Source: Erpetoichthys calabaricus
Lineage: Eukaryota; Chordata; Cladistia; Polypteriformes; Polypteridae
Direction: 5' to 3'
Assembly: GCF_900747795.2 (NCBI RefSeq)
Contig: NC_041409.2
Span: 73,639,960-73,703,959 of the forward strand
Length of the DNA: 64,000 nt
In this document: piece after piece, positions 1-11,470 of the stretch
How the letters are laid out: every line of letters starts with the position of its first letter
Numbering within the stretch: the stretch's first letter is position 1
Position numbers and translations under genes: made by a program
Notes under the pieces: model-generated
Told to the model about the DNA's origin: nothing
The model's database searches: none
What the model saw: only the letters and a program-made list of their open reading frames with translations

Positions 1-689
1 TGATTTCTCAGTTGGCTACTAACCAAACCAACTAGCTCACACTACAAATGTTTAGCATAATTTAGGCAATTTTCCTAACAAGAGGTCATTGCACCATCCA
101 AAAGATACAAATTATTTTGTGTACAAAATAAAATGCTTGACTTATGTTTTTAAAAGGAAAATGTGGCTGCATGTCCAATTTATCACTATCATAAATTTAT
201 GTAAAATAAGTATATAATAAAAAATATCAATAAAATCTCAAACCCAGTACACATTCATAATTTCCAAACTGAGGTTTGACAAGATGCTCTGCATTCTTCA
301 GTCAAAAAAGATAAATAATCCTATTGTGAATAATAAAATATTCTACTTTATGAACTTTTATAAATTTTTGTAATCATGCCACTAATACAACTCGTCTATT
401 CAATTCTTATTTCAAATACAATAAACTCCCATTTTCCACAGCCAACAGATTGCTTCCATATTATATTTATTATTAATATCAAATCAATTTACTTTTGTTG
501 TAGAATCCGTTTAGAGCACTGTAAAACAACAAATGGTCTGTGGAAGAGGGCATGGTCATCTTAAAATATTTTGAGAAACTTTAAATAAATGAAAGAATAC
601 ATTTGTTATAACTGGCATTGAACTTACCAAACTATGTGTGTTCTATATAATGGTTTGGGGCCAAGATATTTTTACAACTGAAACAAAAC

Positions 690-930
690 ACCCAGTGCTG
701 TGGAGTTCTTTACATTGGAATAGCCATCCAAATCCATTGTTATGTACATCCAACAATTTCAAAATAATGTTCCTCAATATAAGATTGCGAAGGCTTTGAA
801 TATCTTATCATCTACAGTAAATATCAAAAAATTCTAAAAATGTGACAAAATCTCTGCTCACAAGGGACAAGGCCAAAAATCAGTATTGGATGCCCGTGAT
901 TTTCAAGCCCTCAGACGGCACTGCATTATA
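690..930 (+). mobile_element. Tc1-like (DD34E) transposon, left part
   Basis: This resembles the start of a very common fish Tc1 transposase gene, including the stretch around GAGCCATCCAAATCCATTG and GGATGCCCGTGAT. The reading frame is badly decayed. The copy is interrupted at 930 by a younger mariner-type element and resumes at 2572. I cannot see its left terminal inverted repeat, so the left boundary is approximate and the copy may be truncated there. Confidence 0.7.
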
Positions 931-931
931 C

Positions 932-1199
932 ATGGATACACCTTAATAAAATGGGAATGGTTGGTGATATTAACTTCCTGTTTGTGGCACATTAGTATAT
1001 GTGAGGGGGAAAACTTTTCAAGATGGGTGGTGACCATGGTGGCCATTTTGAAGTCGGCCATTTTGGATCCAACTTTTGTTTTTTCAATAGGAAGAGGGTC
1101 ATGTGACACATCAAACTTATTGGGAATTTCACAAGAAAAACAATGGTGTGCTTGGTTTTAACGTAACTTTATTCTTTCATGAGTTATTTACAAGTTTCT
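932..1199. repeat. Left terminal inverted repeat of the DD41D element
   Basis: The 268 bp are the exact reverse complement of 2285-2552. The repeat includes the palindrome-like core around GGCCATTTTGAAGTCGGCC. The outermost 16 or so bases that the right end carries (rc of 2553-2569) are absent here, except for one C next to the TA. Confidence 0.93.
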
Positions 1200-1205
1200 G
1201 ACCAC

Positions 1206-2264
1206 TTACAAAATGTGTTCAATGTGCTGCCCATTGTGTTGGATTGTCAATGCAACCCTCTTCTCCCACTCTTCACACACTGATAGCAACACCGCAGGAG
1301 AAATGCTAGCACAGGCTTCCAGTATCCGTAGTTTCAGGTGCTGCACATCTCGTATCTTCACAGCATAGACAATTGCCTTCAGATGACCCCAAAGATAAAA
1401 GTCTAAGGGGGTCAGATCGGGAGACCTTGGGGGCCATTCAACTGGCCCACGACGACCAATCCACTTTCCAGGAAACTGTTCATCTAGGAATGCTCGGACC
1501 TGACACCCATAATGTGGTGGTGCACCATCTTGCTGGAAAAACTCAGGGAACGTGCCAGCTTCAGTGCATAAAGAGGGAAACACATCATCATGTAGCAATT
1601 TCGCATATCCAGTGACCTTGAGGTTTCCATTGATGAAGAATGGCCCCACTATCTTTGTACCCCATATACCACACCATACCATCAATTTTTTTGTTCCAAC
1701 AGTCTTGGAGGGATCTATCCAATGTGGGTTAGTGTCAGACCAATAGCGGTGGTTTTGTTTGTTAACTTCACCATTCACATAAAAGTTTGCCTCATCACTG
1801 AACAAAATCTTCTGCAAAAACTGAGGGTCCTGTTCCAATTTTTGTTTTGCCCATTCTGCAAATTCAGTGCGCCAATCTGGGTCATCCTCGTTGAGATGCT
1901 GCAGTAGCTGGAGTTTGTAAGGGTGCCATTTGTGAGTAGCTAATATCCGCCCAAGGGATGTTCGACTAATGCCACTCTCCAGTGACATGCAGCGAGTGCT
2001 ACGCTGTGGGCTCTTGCTGAATGAAGCTAGGACAGCCACTGATGTTTCTTCATTAGTGACAGTTTTCATGCGTCCACATTTTGGCAAATCCAACACTGAA
2101 CCAGTTTCACAAAACTTAGCAAGCAGTTTGCTAACTGTAGCATGGGAGATGGGTGGTCTCGTAGGGTGTCTTGCATTGAAATCTGCTGCAATGACCCGGT
2201 TACTGTGTTCACCAGACATCAACACAATTTCTATCCGCTCCTCACGTGTTAACCTCTGCGACAT
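1206..2264 (-). CDS. DD41D Tc1/mariner-family transposase, intact
   Basis: Encodes a 352-aa transposase that would bind the element's inverted repeats and cut and paste it at TA sites. I start at the ATG giving MSQRLTREERIEIVL; the frame stays open 39 codons further upstream, but only to a GTG inside the inverted repeat. The N-terminal ~110 residues look like paired helix-turn-helix DNA-binding domains (ISHATVSKLLAKF). The catalytic core has LFSDEANF (D157), FFQQDGAPPH (D246) and SPDLTPLDFYLWG (third D288, with a mariner-type YLWG). I count 41 residues between the second and third aspartates, so DD41D, the spacing reported for insect rosa and vertebrate Visitor elements. No stop or frameshift interrupts it. 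Whether it is expressed is unknown, but it shares MNAT1's strand. Confidence 0.93.
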   Translation of the reverse strand: MSQRLTREERIEIVLMSGEHSNRVIAADFNARHPTRPPISHATVSKLLAKFCETGSVLDLPKCGRMKTVTNEETSVAVLASFSKSPQRSTRCMSLESGISRTSLGRILATHKWHPYKLQLLQHLNEDDPDWRTEFAEWAKQKLEQDPQFLQKILFSDEANFYVNGEVNKQNHRYWSDTNPHWIDPSKTVGTKKLMVWCGIWGTKIVGPFFINGNLKVTGYAKLLHDDVFPSLCTEAGTFPEFFQQDGAPPHYGCQVRAFLDEQFPGKWIGRRGPVEWPPRSPDLTPLDFYLWGHLKAIVYAVKIRDVQHLKLRILEACASISPAVLLSVCEEWEKRVALTIQHNGQHIEHIL

Positions 2265-2284
2265 GTCAATGGCTGTACACAAAG

Positions 2285-2569
2285 AGAAACTTGTAAATAA
2301 CTCATGAAAGAATAAAGTTACGTTAAAACCAAGCACACCATTGTTTTTCTTGTGAAATTCCCAATAAGTTTGATGTGTCACATGACCCTCTTCCTATTGA
2401 AAAAACAAAAGTTGGATCCAAAATGGCCGACTTCAAAATGGCCACCATGGTCACCACCCATCTTGAAAAGTTTTCCCCCTCACATATACTAATGTGCCAC
2501 AAACAGGAAGTTAATATCACCAACCATTCCCATTTTATTAAGGTGTATCCATATAAATGGCCCACCCTG
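2285..2569. repeat. Right terminal inverted repeat of the DD41D element
   Basis: Positions 2285-2552 match the left repeat perfectly. The tip 2553-2569 (ending GGCCCACCCTG) has no partner on the left. The target-site TA follows at 2570-2571. Confidence 0.92.
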
Positions 2570-3554
2570 TAAACAGGGATGATTCTGTCATAGAATTAAT
2601 TGCATGGGCTCAGGAACACTTCCAGAAATCATTGATATCTACAAATACAGGTTTAAGCTCTAACATGCAAAGAAGAAACTATATGTGAAAGTGATAAAGA
2701 AACACCACCGTCTTCTCAGGTCCAAAGCTCATTACAAAATGGACTGAGGCACAGTTCTGTTCCGTGGTCAGACAAATCAAAGTTTGAAATTCTTTTTTGG
2801 AAAACATGGATACCACGTCTTCTGTGCTAAAGAGGACAGGGACCATCTGGCTTGTTATCAGTGCTCAGTTCAAAAGTCTGCATCTCTGATGGTATCGGGG
2901 TGCATTAGTGCCTATGAAACTAGTAGCTTGCACATCTGGAAAGGAACCATCAATGCTGAGAGGTACATACAGGTTTTAGAGTAACATATGCTCCCACCCA
3001 GACAACATATTTTTCAGGGAAGGCCTTGCATATTGCAGCAAGACAATGTTAAACTTCCTACTACATCTATTACAATAGCATGGCTTCGTTGTAGAAGAGT
3101 CCAGGTGCTGAACTGGCCTGCCTGTAGTCCAGACCTTACACCAACTGAAAACATTTGTTGCATCGTGAAACGAAAAATATGACAAAGATGACCCAGGACT
3201 ATTGAGCAGCTAGAATCCTGTATCAGACAAGAATGGGGCAACATTCCCCTAACAAACGTCCAGAACTGGTCTCCTCAGTTCTTAGTTGTTTACAGACTGC
3301 TGTTAAAAGAAGAGGGAATGCTACACAGTGTTAAATATGCCCCTGTCCCAACTTTTTTGAGACGTGTTGCAAATCAAATTTAAAATGACCTTATTCTTTT
3401 CTTAAAATGGTACATTTTCTCAGTTGAAACATTAGATATGTTTCCTTTGTTCTATTGTGAATAAAATATGGTTTTATGTGATTTGCAAATCATTGCATTC
3501 AGTTTTGATTTATATTTTACACAGCGCTCCAACTTTTTTGGAATTGGAGTTGTA
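2570..3554 (+). mobile_element. Tc1-like (DD34E) transposon, right part
   Basis: Continuation of the older Tc1 copy. It resumes with AACAGGGATGATTCTG directly after the nested element. The 3' end carries the typical fish Tc1 tail (TTTGCAAATCATTGCATTC, then a terminal repeat ending GGAATTGGAGTTGTA). The target TA is at about 3553-3554. Confidence 0.85.
2784..3185 (+). pseudogene. Decayed Tc1 transposase (DDE core)
   Basis: C-terminal half of a Tc1 transposase in two frames. The first has KFFFGKHGYHVFCAKEDRDH and GTINAERYIQVLE. The second has LQQDNVKLPTTS, then LNWPACSPDLTPTEN, where I count 34 residues between the D and the E (DD34E). Stops and at least one frameshift (an extra T in the FFFG run, and a stop after RYIQVLE) separate the pieces, so it is inactive. 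It clearly predates the intact DD41D element inserted upstream in the same copy. Confidence 0.88.
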
Positions 3555-4098
3555 TTTTTTAATAAGGAAAACTAGCTGGGCTGCCAACCTTATCTAGATT
3601 CAGGACAAACCACAACAAAGTCGCAAAACTTTCTGCTGTACTCAGTACTCACAGTATGATCTCAAGCTTGTGATTTATAAATATTTTTGGTTGTCAAACT
3701 AAAGAATAGCACTTCTGCTTTACCACCTAATAAAGCCCCCCTAATGATTCATCACATACATCCTCACAAAGGCTTTCAAGTAAGCTCCCAAGGCTAAGAT
3801 TAAATTGGTCTTTCAATTATTTAATAATTAGACAGTAGGACACTGCACAAGTGCTCATAGGTATATAAGTAACTCTGGAATGTTGTTTTTGAACAAAGCA
3901 ATATTTGGGGATTCTACATATTGCTAACATTCAATAACATTACCCATATTCTGTCTGACAGAAATGGACAAAATATATTAATTATAAAACATTAGTTAGA
4001 GCCAGTTTGGCATATTATACCAGAAATATCAAATGCAAGTTCTAAAAACATTTGATTTCCAAATCCAAACACCTCTCAACAGTTTAATCAGACTAAAT
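3555..4098. other. Intronic sequence, nothing recognised
   Basis: AT-rich single-copy-looking DNA inside MNAT1 intron 1, between the Tc1 end and a short retroposon tail. No exon, RNA or repeat signature that I can support. Confidence 0.5.
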
Positions 4099-4139
4099 GT
4101 GAATTTCGCCTTGGGATTAATAAAGTATCTATCTATCTA
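4099..4139 (+). repeat. Short LINE/SINE 3' tail with (ATCT)n
   Basis: GTGAATTTCGCCTTGGGATT then AATAAAGTATCTATCTATCT is the 3' tail common to many fish retroposons. The same tail occurs in the 29.5-kb unit and, inverted, in the GATA array at 38 kb. Only the tail is recognisable here. Confidence 0.65.
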
Positions 4140-5526
4140 AATAACTAAGCAAGTGAAGGGAACTCTAAACCTGGCAGACCACAGCAGGTTAAGTCATTTG
4201 TAGCAGTGTTAATCCCCATAAAATATTAACTTCATCATAACCTTCTAAAACACGTTATCTGAAATAGCAACTACGATTTTAAGTAGAATTAAAAAAAACA
4301 CCTTAATCCCTGCATTGCAGAATTTGCATATAACACCCAGAATAAGAACAGACCAGCACGAAAGGCTTTGTTCTGGGAAACAGTCATCCATTGGAGGTTT
4401 CTTAAGTAAAAAATCTGCTTTGCCCATTTTGATTAGTCTGCAGTTAAGAGTTATGCCCACCAAAATAAAAAGTGGAACACACAGCACCTATGGTTTTCAC
4501 TGATGTACGCTAAACTTAAATCTAAAAATTATTTTTTTTATTAAATAATACTGGATACATTTCAAAAGGACATTATGATATATGTAATGGAATTTTCAAA
4601 AATTTCTGAGAATGCATGTGTGGTACTGTAACATGTAGCTTCATCTATCACCTCACATCTGAATGAAAAGTGACATCAATGTAAGACAAAGGCAGCCAAG
4701 GAAATATTTTACAAAAACATGCAGTTTTACGCAAACTAAGCACACTTAACAGAGATCTCTGTATAGGCACCAGCAGTGTCAGATGTTGGGTAGGCAACAC
4801 AGACACTGCTGATCAGGCCCATAGTGGTCACCCAACATAAAGAAAATAAAAGAATTGATGAGATGACAATAGAGCATCAACTTGTGACAATCAGAGAAAT
4901 GGCACAAACATAAATAGGGCACCACATGTCCAGCAATTTATACACCACTGGAACAGACTTTCACTGCAAAGAGATCTTCAGTCTTCTAAAACTGTAACTG
5001 AAATACATCCGTCTACAAGGGAATTGTGACAGAAGCAAACAAGAGTAGATCTGATTGAGCTATACCAATTTTGAATTCATATCTTCACTCAATTCTAAAA
5101 TTGAATACATACTCATTGATTTGGTGGGTGTTTGTACTGGGACCATGTTAGGGATATAATTAAAAACAAATGACAACTTCAAATGTCAAAAAGCCAAAAG
5201 TGTAAACTTATAATAAGCTATAGGTATCCCAAACACTACTACATTATTAAAATACAGTTTTTAAACATAAATTTAGGTTGTCAGTTTCTTTAACTACCTC
5301 AACAGTTAAGGAAGGACAGAAAACTGCCAACACAAAAGAGTTCATTTAACATCATGGTGCTCTGGAGTAAATTAAATACTGCTCTTCTTCAACAGGTGAG
5401 TAGATAAGATCAGGGGTGGACAATCTCTGCAGGTGTGGTCAAGAAACTGCAGTTAATTAATGTGTCTTTTGTGTCCTCTTTAAGCCTTTGACCACTAGAG
5501 CTGTTATATGGGACTTTTATTTTTCT
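4140..5526. other. Intronic sequence, nothing recognised
   Basis: AT-rich DNA in MNAT1 intron 1. I see no coding exon, structural RNA or clear transposon here. Confidence 0.45.
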
Positions 5527-5760
5527 TGAATGTTGCTGCCGCTACCTCACAGAAAAAAGAGACTGGATCCGAATCTAAACCTGGATGCTATCTGTGTGGA
5601 GTCTACATGTTCTTCCCATGTCTGCATGTATTTTTTATTTCTCTCCCAACATTCAAAGAAGAATAGATTTAACAGGCGACTATAAATTGGCCTGATATGA
5701 GTAAGTGCAAGTGTGTGTATTTGTGCCTTGAAATTGGCTAGTAAACTATGCAGGACTTCT
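5527..5760 (+). repeat. V-SINE-type SINE, diverged
   Basis: Retains the order of a fish V-SINE: CTACCTCACAG (tRNA-derived head), GTGTGGAGTCTACATGTTCT, TCCCATGTCTGCATGT (conserved central box), then AAATTGGCCTG. The 3' end is diverged. An old copy in MNAT1 intron 1. Confidence 0.7.
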
Positions 5761-6780
5761 TCCTTTCTTGTTCCCACTCCTGTCTACAGTACTAATTTGA
5801 AATAACCGGAATCCAGAAATAGATGGAAGCATCAGTGCCAGCAATTCAGCACAACTTGAGGGTAGGTCTAAGTGACAGCCAGATGACAGAATTTCAAATT
5901 TCATAAGATTCAGTTTGGATTAAAATTTAACAACACTAAGAACAATAACGGCAAAGAATGTGTTTTGGAAACCTAAAGGCTACCCAGCATATGTCTGGGG
6001 CTTTGGAGGATAGTTTTATATATATAATCCATTAAAGTCCAGTGAAACCAGCCTTCTAATCAACAGCCATTTGAAACGTCCAAACCCCGAGACTCAGCAG
6101 TGCTTGTCCAAAGCCCCATTCTGAGACACCTTGCCCAACTCTGGAAACAATTCAAGTCTTTTATAATGCATTTGCAGCAGAGCATATAAATTACTGATGC
6201 CGTTCAACCATGTGGCTAAAACTGTTCGTTGGTAAGCACAAGACTGAAAACTCAACTGCCACTGCAGGCTCAGTAGCTTAACCTGGCCGAAACTACTCCT
6301 GGACAAACATGGATGTACGATACGCCTTTGAATTGTGTCTGGTGTAAGAGACCCTTATAAAGCCTGACTGCATCATTACTTTATCACACGTTATTATAAT
6401 GAATGAACGTCAAGAAAAGATGCGCTTATTTAAACATCAGCTTTAACGGATATGTTCTGTGGGCTCAATCAAGATTATCTGCTGTATGTCAGTTCTCGAA
6501 AAACAACCTATAGGGCCGCTGCTGAAATCATAAAGATAAACAAGTGTGTACCATACACCGTCTTAGGACAAAAGAGATAAAAAAAAATACATTCTTAACC
6601 CATACGAACTGATAAAAACCTTTATACAACAACATAAAACCATTTGCTTAAAAATCTATCGCCAGAGAGATATAAATAGCACAATAACCGTACTGCATAT
6701 TTTATTACCGCATTACTTACTTCATATCCACAATAAAATAGTTCACAATAAAACTGCAAAATATAACGTTAATAAAGACA
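5761..6780. other. Intronic sequence next to MNAT1 exon 1
   Basis: No exon or repeat recognised. A 70-codon open frame on the minus strand at 6094-6306 has no similarity that I know and no supporting splice signals, so I do not call it. Confidence 0.4.
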
Positions 6781-6785
6781 ACTTA

Positions 6786-7250
<465 letters not shown>

Positions 7251-8067
7251 CCTGCATTGGATGAGACGCATTCACGTATTCAGCCAAAGAATTGCTAGCC
7301 AGGGTACCTCAGCGTACACCTACAAATGGCAAAAAGTAAATGTTACTTCTACGCTGAATGAATTCAAAAGTAGATTAGGAATACAACCTTTTAACGAGTT
7401 GTACTTTTCATCTTTTCAGTTGTTTTACAAGGTACTTATGTTTGCGTGGCGGAGCAGTGACGCTTTGGTTAATGGAGCGTCCCCACAGTTTTTGATTTTT
7501 TTTTAAATATCTCGTCTTAAGTGGTACAGTTCTTCTCTTACATTTCAGAGACACGACAGATTCCAGATTTGCATACGGTGCTGTTGCCAGTCTTCTCCTC
7601 TCCGCAATACTAAACTGAACGAAGCGGCTGCAAAAAAATGGTGAATTTAAGCAAATCGATACGGTGTTGGTAAGAAGGAGCCAATGGCATACTATGTGAA
7701 ATAAAAAGCACATGAAATGTGCTTTGCAAATGAAGTACATTTTGATTTCTGTCGCACTCATCAAATTTGGATTAGGGAATTCAGAAAAATGGATGGGTGG
7801 ATGCCCTGTCTGTACAGTAGTTTTTTAACTGTGCTCTCGGAGCGTCACAGTAGCACTCTTCACATAGTTTATAATGCATAAACGTCAGACAGTAATAATT
7901 AATACTGAAACATGTGGAATCTTATTTAGCCACGCGGCAAACAACTGAACCATTCAACATAGTGCCATTACTACCGTTGATAATACCATTTCTGTATACA
8001 GGTACTGTACACGTGTAATGTTAAGCAGGAGTCAGACCTCATATGGGGCACACTCACTCTCATACTA

Positions 8068-8070
<3 letters not shown>
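7251..8070. other. MNAT1-SIX4 intergenic DNA, nothing firm
   Basis: Moderately complex DNA around 7430-7640, with an octamer-like ATTTGCATA at about 7572. It could be a regulatory block but I cannot show it. A 118-codon minus frame at 7408-7764 has no recognisable domain and is not called. Confidence 0.35.

Positions 8071-8135
<65 letters not shown>
8071..8135. repeat. (AT)n microsatellite
   Basis: An uninterrupted AT dinucleotide run of about 32 units. Confidence 0.97.
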
Positions 8136-8137
<2 letters not shown>

Positions 8138-9424
8138 GTATATCATATTCACCCTCCTTCTAAAGTGCTTATTAATTTCCTGCACAACCTATACCTGTCC
8201 CAGCACCATACAAGGGCAAAGGGAATACAACAATGAGTTGAGGCACTGGGACATCGCAATACGTGCTACCACATACAGTGCAGATTTACAGTCACCCAGT
8301 GGTCTAACGTGAAGATTCAGGAATTACTGAAACGGAAAAGCTTAGAAACTCCTCAAAGATGGTGCCTAGACTGAGATCTGAAACTCGGGCACTAAATTGA
8401 TAGGCAGCAGCTCCTTTCATATGTAAATGCACCGCCTCAGTTCTAAAAAAAAGTGCATAATAGAAGAACCAGAGTTAATAAGAGTTTAAACACCTGGATG
8501 CATACTTCTTTTCTATTACTCAGTACGTGAATTTAACTATTCACACACTAAATGTAAATCTTGATATAATACACGATTGCTATAGATTTCTAAGATGTTA
8601 TAATCTAATATGATGAATTTCGATGGTATATGAAAAATAGTTCACCAAAATAGTATATACTGTATAAAGTAAACAGCCATAAAAACTACCTGTTTTATAG
8701 ACATCTATTTTGGATCTGTCAGTGTGGATGAACTCTTTTTGAATTCAGATTTCTATGTTTTAATCATCATATTGAGTCTTATTAAAAATAAACTGAATAT
8801 AGAATCCCACCCTGAATTAACATCAATACAAGTACTAGAAACTACTTTTTATAAGGGCTTCTTCCAGATGTGTATGAATGTATCTTTGTGGGAAGAACTA
8901 CAATGACAAATGTGTTCTTATATCTAGAGAGAATAGGGCAGTGTATACCTTAATCACTAGTGTTTCACTGAGTGAACACTACAGACAATGGCCTTTTATT
9001 GCTAGTTCAGGCAAAATAGAAGATTAAGGTATTTTGTGGCAAGAAATAGTTGTGAGCATGCAATCAGAGGAGGAGGAGGAAGAAGATGACAGGGTGGGGG
9101 GTGAGGTCAGCATTCATCCAATGTAAATCATCTTTTAGGCCTGCTTTGGAAAGATATGATGTTGATCCTTTGAAGAAAAAAAGTACATGAAGGGCAATAC
9201 TGAACAGAGGATATCCTATTGTTTGATGAACTGTATATGGTTTGGGGAGTTCAATACACTGAGTAAACAAAACATTTTTTCACCTTTTATTATTTTGTGT
9301 TGTGTTTAAGGGACAGAATAGGATAGAAGCTGGGTAAATACAGGAGCAGCAACAGTACATTACTGCTTTGATATTTTTGAATGTATAGCTTCTAGCTTGT
9401 GTTAATTAATTGTTCCTTCCATGA
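8136..9424. other. Intergenic DNA, nothing recognised
   Basis: AT-rich. A weak SINE-head resemblance at about 8350-8410 (GATCTGAAACTCGGGCAC, minus orientation) is too diverged to call. Confidence 0.4.
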
Positions 9425-9760
9425 AACATCACTTGGTTAGCACTTTTTGTAATTCTGAGAACATGCGTTCGATTCATGCTCCAGTCACTGAATATTTGGG
9501 GTTTCACCATGTGTCTGCAAGACTTTTCCCAGGAATTTTTGTTTATTCCCACATCCCAAAAAACATACAGTTCATGTTAAGTTTAATAGATGAATTTTAA
9601 ATGTTCCTGTTATTACTGATATACGTGTATGGAAGTTTGTCCTGGAAGGGATTCAGGTCTCTTCCAATGTTGGTTGCTGTTTTTCAGCCAGAAGACTCCA
9701 TCTTAATCCAAAGCTGTAATGGAAAAAAAGAGTTAAAAAAATGGATGGATGTGGATGCCA
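9425..9760 (+). repeat. V-SINE-type SINE, diverged but near full length
   Basis: Head with GGTTAGCAC and a B-box-like GCGTTCGATTCATGC. The central region is diverged (TTTCACCATGTGTCTGC, CAGGAATTTTTGTTTATTCC). The 3' part has TTGTCCTGGAAGGGATTCAG and the tail AAAAATGGATGGATG. Confidence 0.7.
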
Positions 9761-10187
9761 AAGAGTGTTACACATACACATTCTTTCTGCAAGTGAAGGA
9801 CAATCACGATTTGCCTAGAGTTAGACACAGAATCAATTATGTTGACTAAACCAGGAACATTTATGATTTTTAGTTTAAGTTATGGTTATCCCATAGGAAA
9901 TACATTATTTAATAAATTTTCCTCCTACGTTGCTCCCATTGCCATATGCCTATGCTAGTTTTCTCTATATCTCAGTAATCAGCAAACATGCTATTTAATT
10001 TATTTTGTGTGAACATCAATGTGCTGATATCCTTAATCCAACTACTGTTTTAGGCTCACAAGTTCCAGCAGTTATGAACTGGATAAGCAGGCACATGAAG
10101 AAGAATGTTGCTGCCTTTCAGGCATTTTATTAATGTGTTTCTTGTAAACAATATTTTATAATTGCTTTCAAAATAAGTAGCATGTAG

Positions 10188-10390
10188 TGGTTAGCACTGT
10201 TGACTTAAAACTACAGTATCCAGCGTTTGAGTACTGACCTGTGTAGTGTCCTTGTGGAGTTTATATGTTTTGCTACATCTGCATGAATTTTGCTCCAGGC
10301 ATGCTGAATTTCTGCACAAATCCCAAAGACTTGTGTGTTATTTTAATTAGTGGCTTGTAGGAGTGGTGGCGTGTGCAGGAGCACGCACTG
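10188..10390 (+). repeat. V-SINE-type SINE, 5' two thirds
   Basis: Head TGTAGTGGTTAGCACTGTTG, then the GTTTGAGTACTGACC B-box relic, then CTTGTGGAGTTTATATGTTT and the diverged central box. The 3' tail is missing. Confidence 0.75.
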
Positions 10391-10424
10391 TGTTTTGACC
10401 ACTGTCTTCTCCAAGGCTACATTC

Positions 10425-11388
10425 TTAAAAATGAACGTGCTAGAATGGCTCTCCAGAGCGAGGTCATAAGGGATCTACATTTGGATTCCAAAAGACTCAT
10501 CCACGTGAAGGTTCCAGAAAGTACTATTTATTTATTTAGGAAAGGAAAGGACAGCTCAATTGCTCACAGAAACCTTAAAAGAACATGGGAGAAACATGTA
10601 AACCTACCATAGACAGCAAAGATCTGTAGATCTGCAGGCTCCATTGTTATGAATAGATGGTAGCAGATTTGTGAAATACCAATGGGTCCTGAATTTGAAA
10701 AGACTCTTGCTGCATAGAATAACAAACTGTAAGTCCAGGTTTTCTTAGTTTGTTAGTGTCCTGTTAGGTAGCCTACAATACATTACAAATTTCCTTTTTT
10801 TTCTACATCTTGCAGAGTAAATCAAAGCACAAAGAACCATCTTCATATTCAAAGAACACTTCCCAGAATGAAATGGTGGTTGGCCAAGGGTTAGGGTTGT
10901 AAAGAGCCATAAAGTGCCATTAAAGAAACAGGATTTTTAGGAGTATACACTTAAAAATGAAGGTGCCAGAATGGTTCTTCAGAGTGATGACACAGGGGAA
11001 CCATTTTCATCCACTTGAAGGTTTAAGAAAGAATCATTTATGTATTTGGATTTGTAACAGGCTTCACACAGTAGATAGGTAGTGATAGATTTGTGAAATA
11101 CCAATGGCTTATAATTTAAAAAGGATGCTTCCTACATACAATAACACAATCTAAGTCCAGGTTTTCTTAAACTGTTTGTGTCCTGCTATGTAGCCTTCCT
11201 TGCATTAAAGGTTTTAGCTTCTTTCTACATATTAGGACAGAGGACAAAAACAAACAACTTCATATGCACAGAACTCTTCTCAGAATGAAATGGTGCTTAG
11301 TCAAGCAATAGTTCAATGAGGAACCACGCAACTCAGTAAAGAACCATAAACTGCCATTGAAGAACCAGGATTTTTAAAAGTGTGTGTT
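10425..11388. mobile_element. Tandem dimer of a non-autonomous element
   Basis: Two copies of one repeat lie head to tail (about 10425-10949 and 10940-11388). Each starts near CTTAAAAATGAAGGTGCCAG and ends near AGAACCAGGATTTTTAAAAG, and the start and end are roughly inverted repeats. Shared internal blocks include TTTGTGAAATACCAATGG, AAGTCCAGGTTTTCTTA and CAGAATGAAATGGTG. The copies share one terminal repeat in the middle. No protein is encoded. A third copy lies inverted at about 35.5-35.9 kb. Most likely a MITE-like DNA element of unknown superfamily. Confidence 0.75.
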
Positions 11389-11470
11389 TCCTACCTTGAA
11401 CTCGATGTTGCTGGGATAGGCTTCAGCACCATGGCCTTGAAGTGGATTATGTGAATTTAATAATGGCTGC
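11389..11470 (+). repeat. V-SINE 3' fragment
   Basis: CTACCTTGAACTCGATGTTG then CTGGGATAGGCTTCAGCACC resembles the 3' third of the V-SINE (GCCTTGCGCCCTGTGTTGGC type). Abuts the dimeric element. Confidence 0.5.

Larger units (their letters stand above)
931..2569 (-). mobile_element. DD41D mariner-type DNA transposon, nested in Tc1
   Basis: A compact cut-and-paste element of about 1.64 kb. It has long terminal inverted repeats (932-1199 and 2285-2552, 268 bp each and identical on direct reading) around one open transposase gene on the minus strand. The right tip ends in CCCACCCTG followed by the target TA at 2570. On the left, the TA at 929-930 is followed directly by CATGGATACACC, so about 16 terminal bases present on the right are missing. 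Perfect inverted repeats and an open reading frame point to a recent insertion. It sits inside an older Tc1 copy and in sense orientation within MNAT1 intron 1. Confidence 0.92.

Noticed and set aside
2265-2381. 39-residue N-terminal extension of the DD41D transposase
   Set aside because: It opens at a GTG and lies mostly inside the terminal inverted repeat. The ATG giving MSQRLTREER fits the family.
6094-6306. Minus-strand frame as a possible MNAT1 exon 2
   Set aside because: It does not contain the expected RING continuation (CESCVDLLF type) and lacks matching splice sites.
7408-7764. 118-codon minus-strand frame near the MNAT1 promoter
   Set aside because: No known domain, low-complexity composition and no splice or promoter support.
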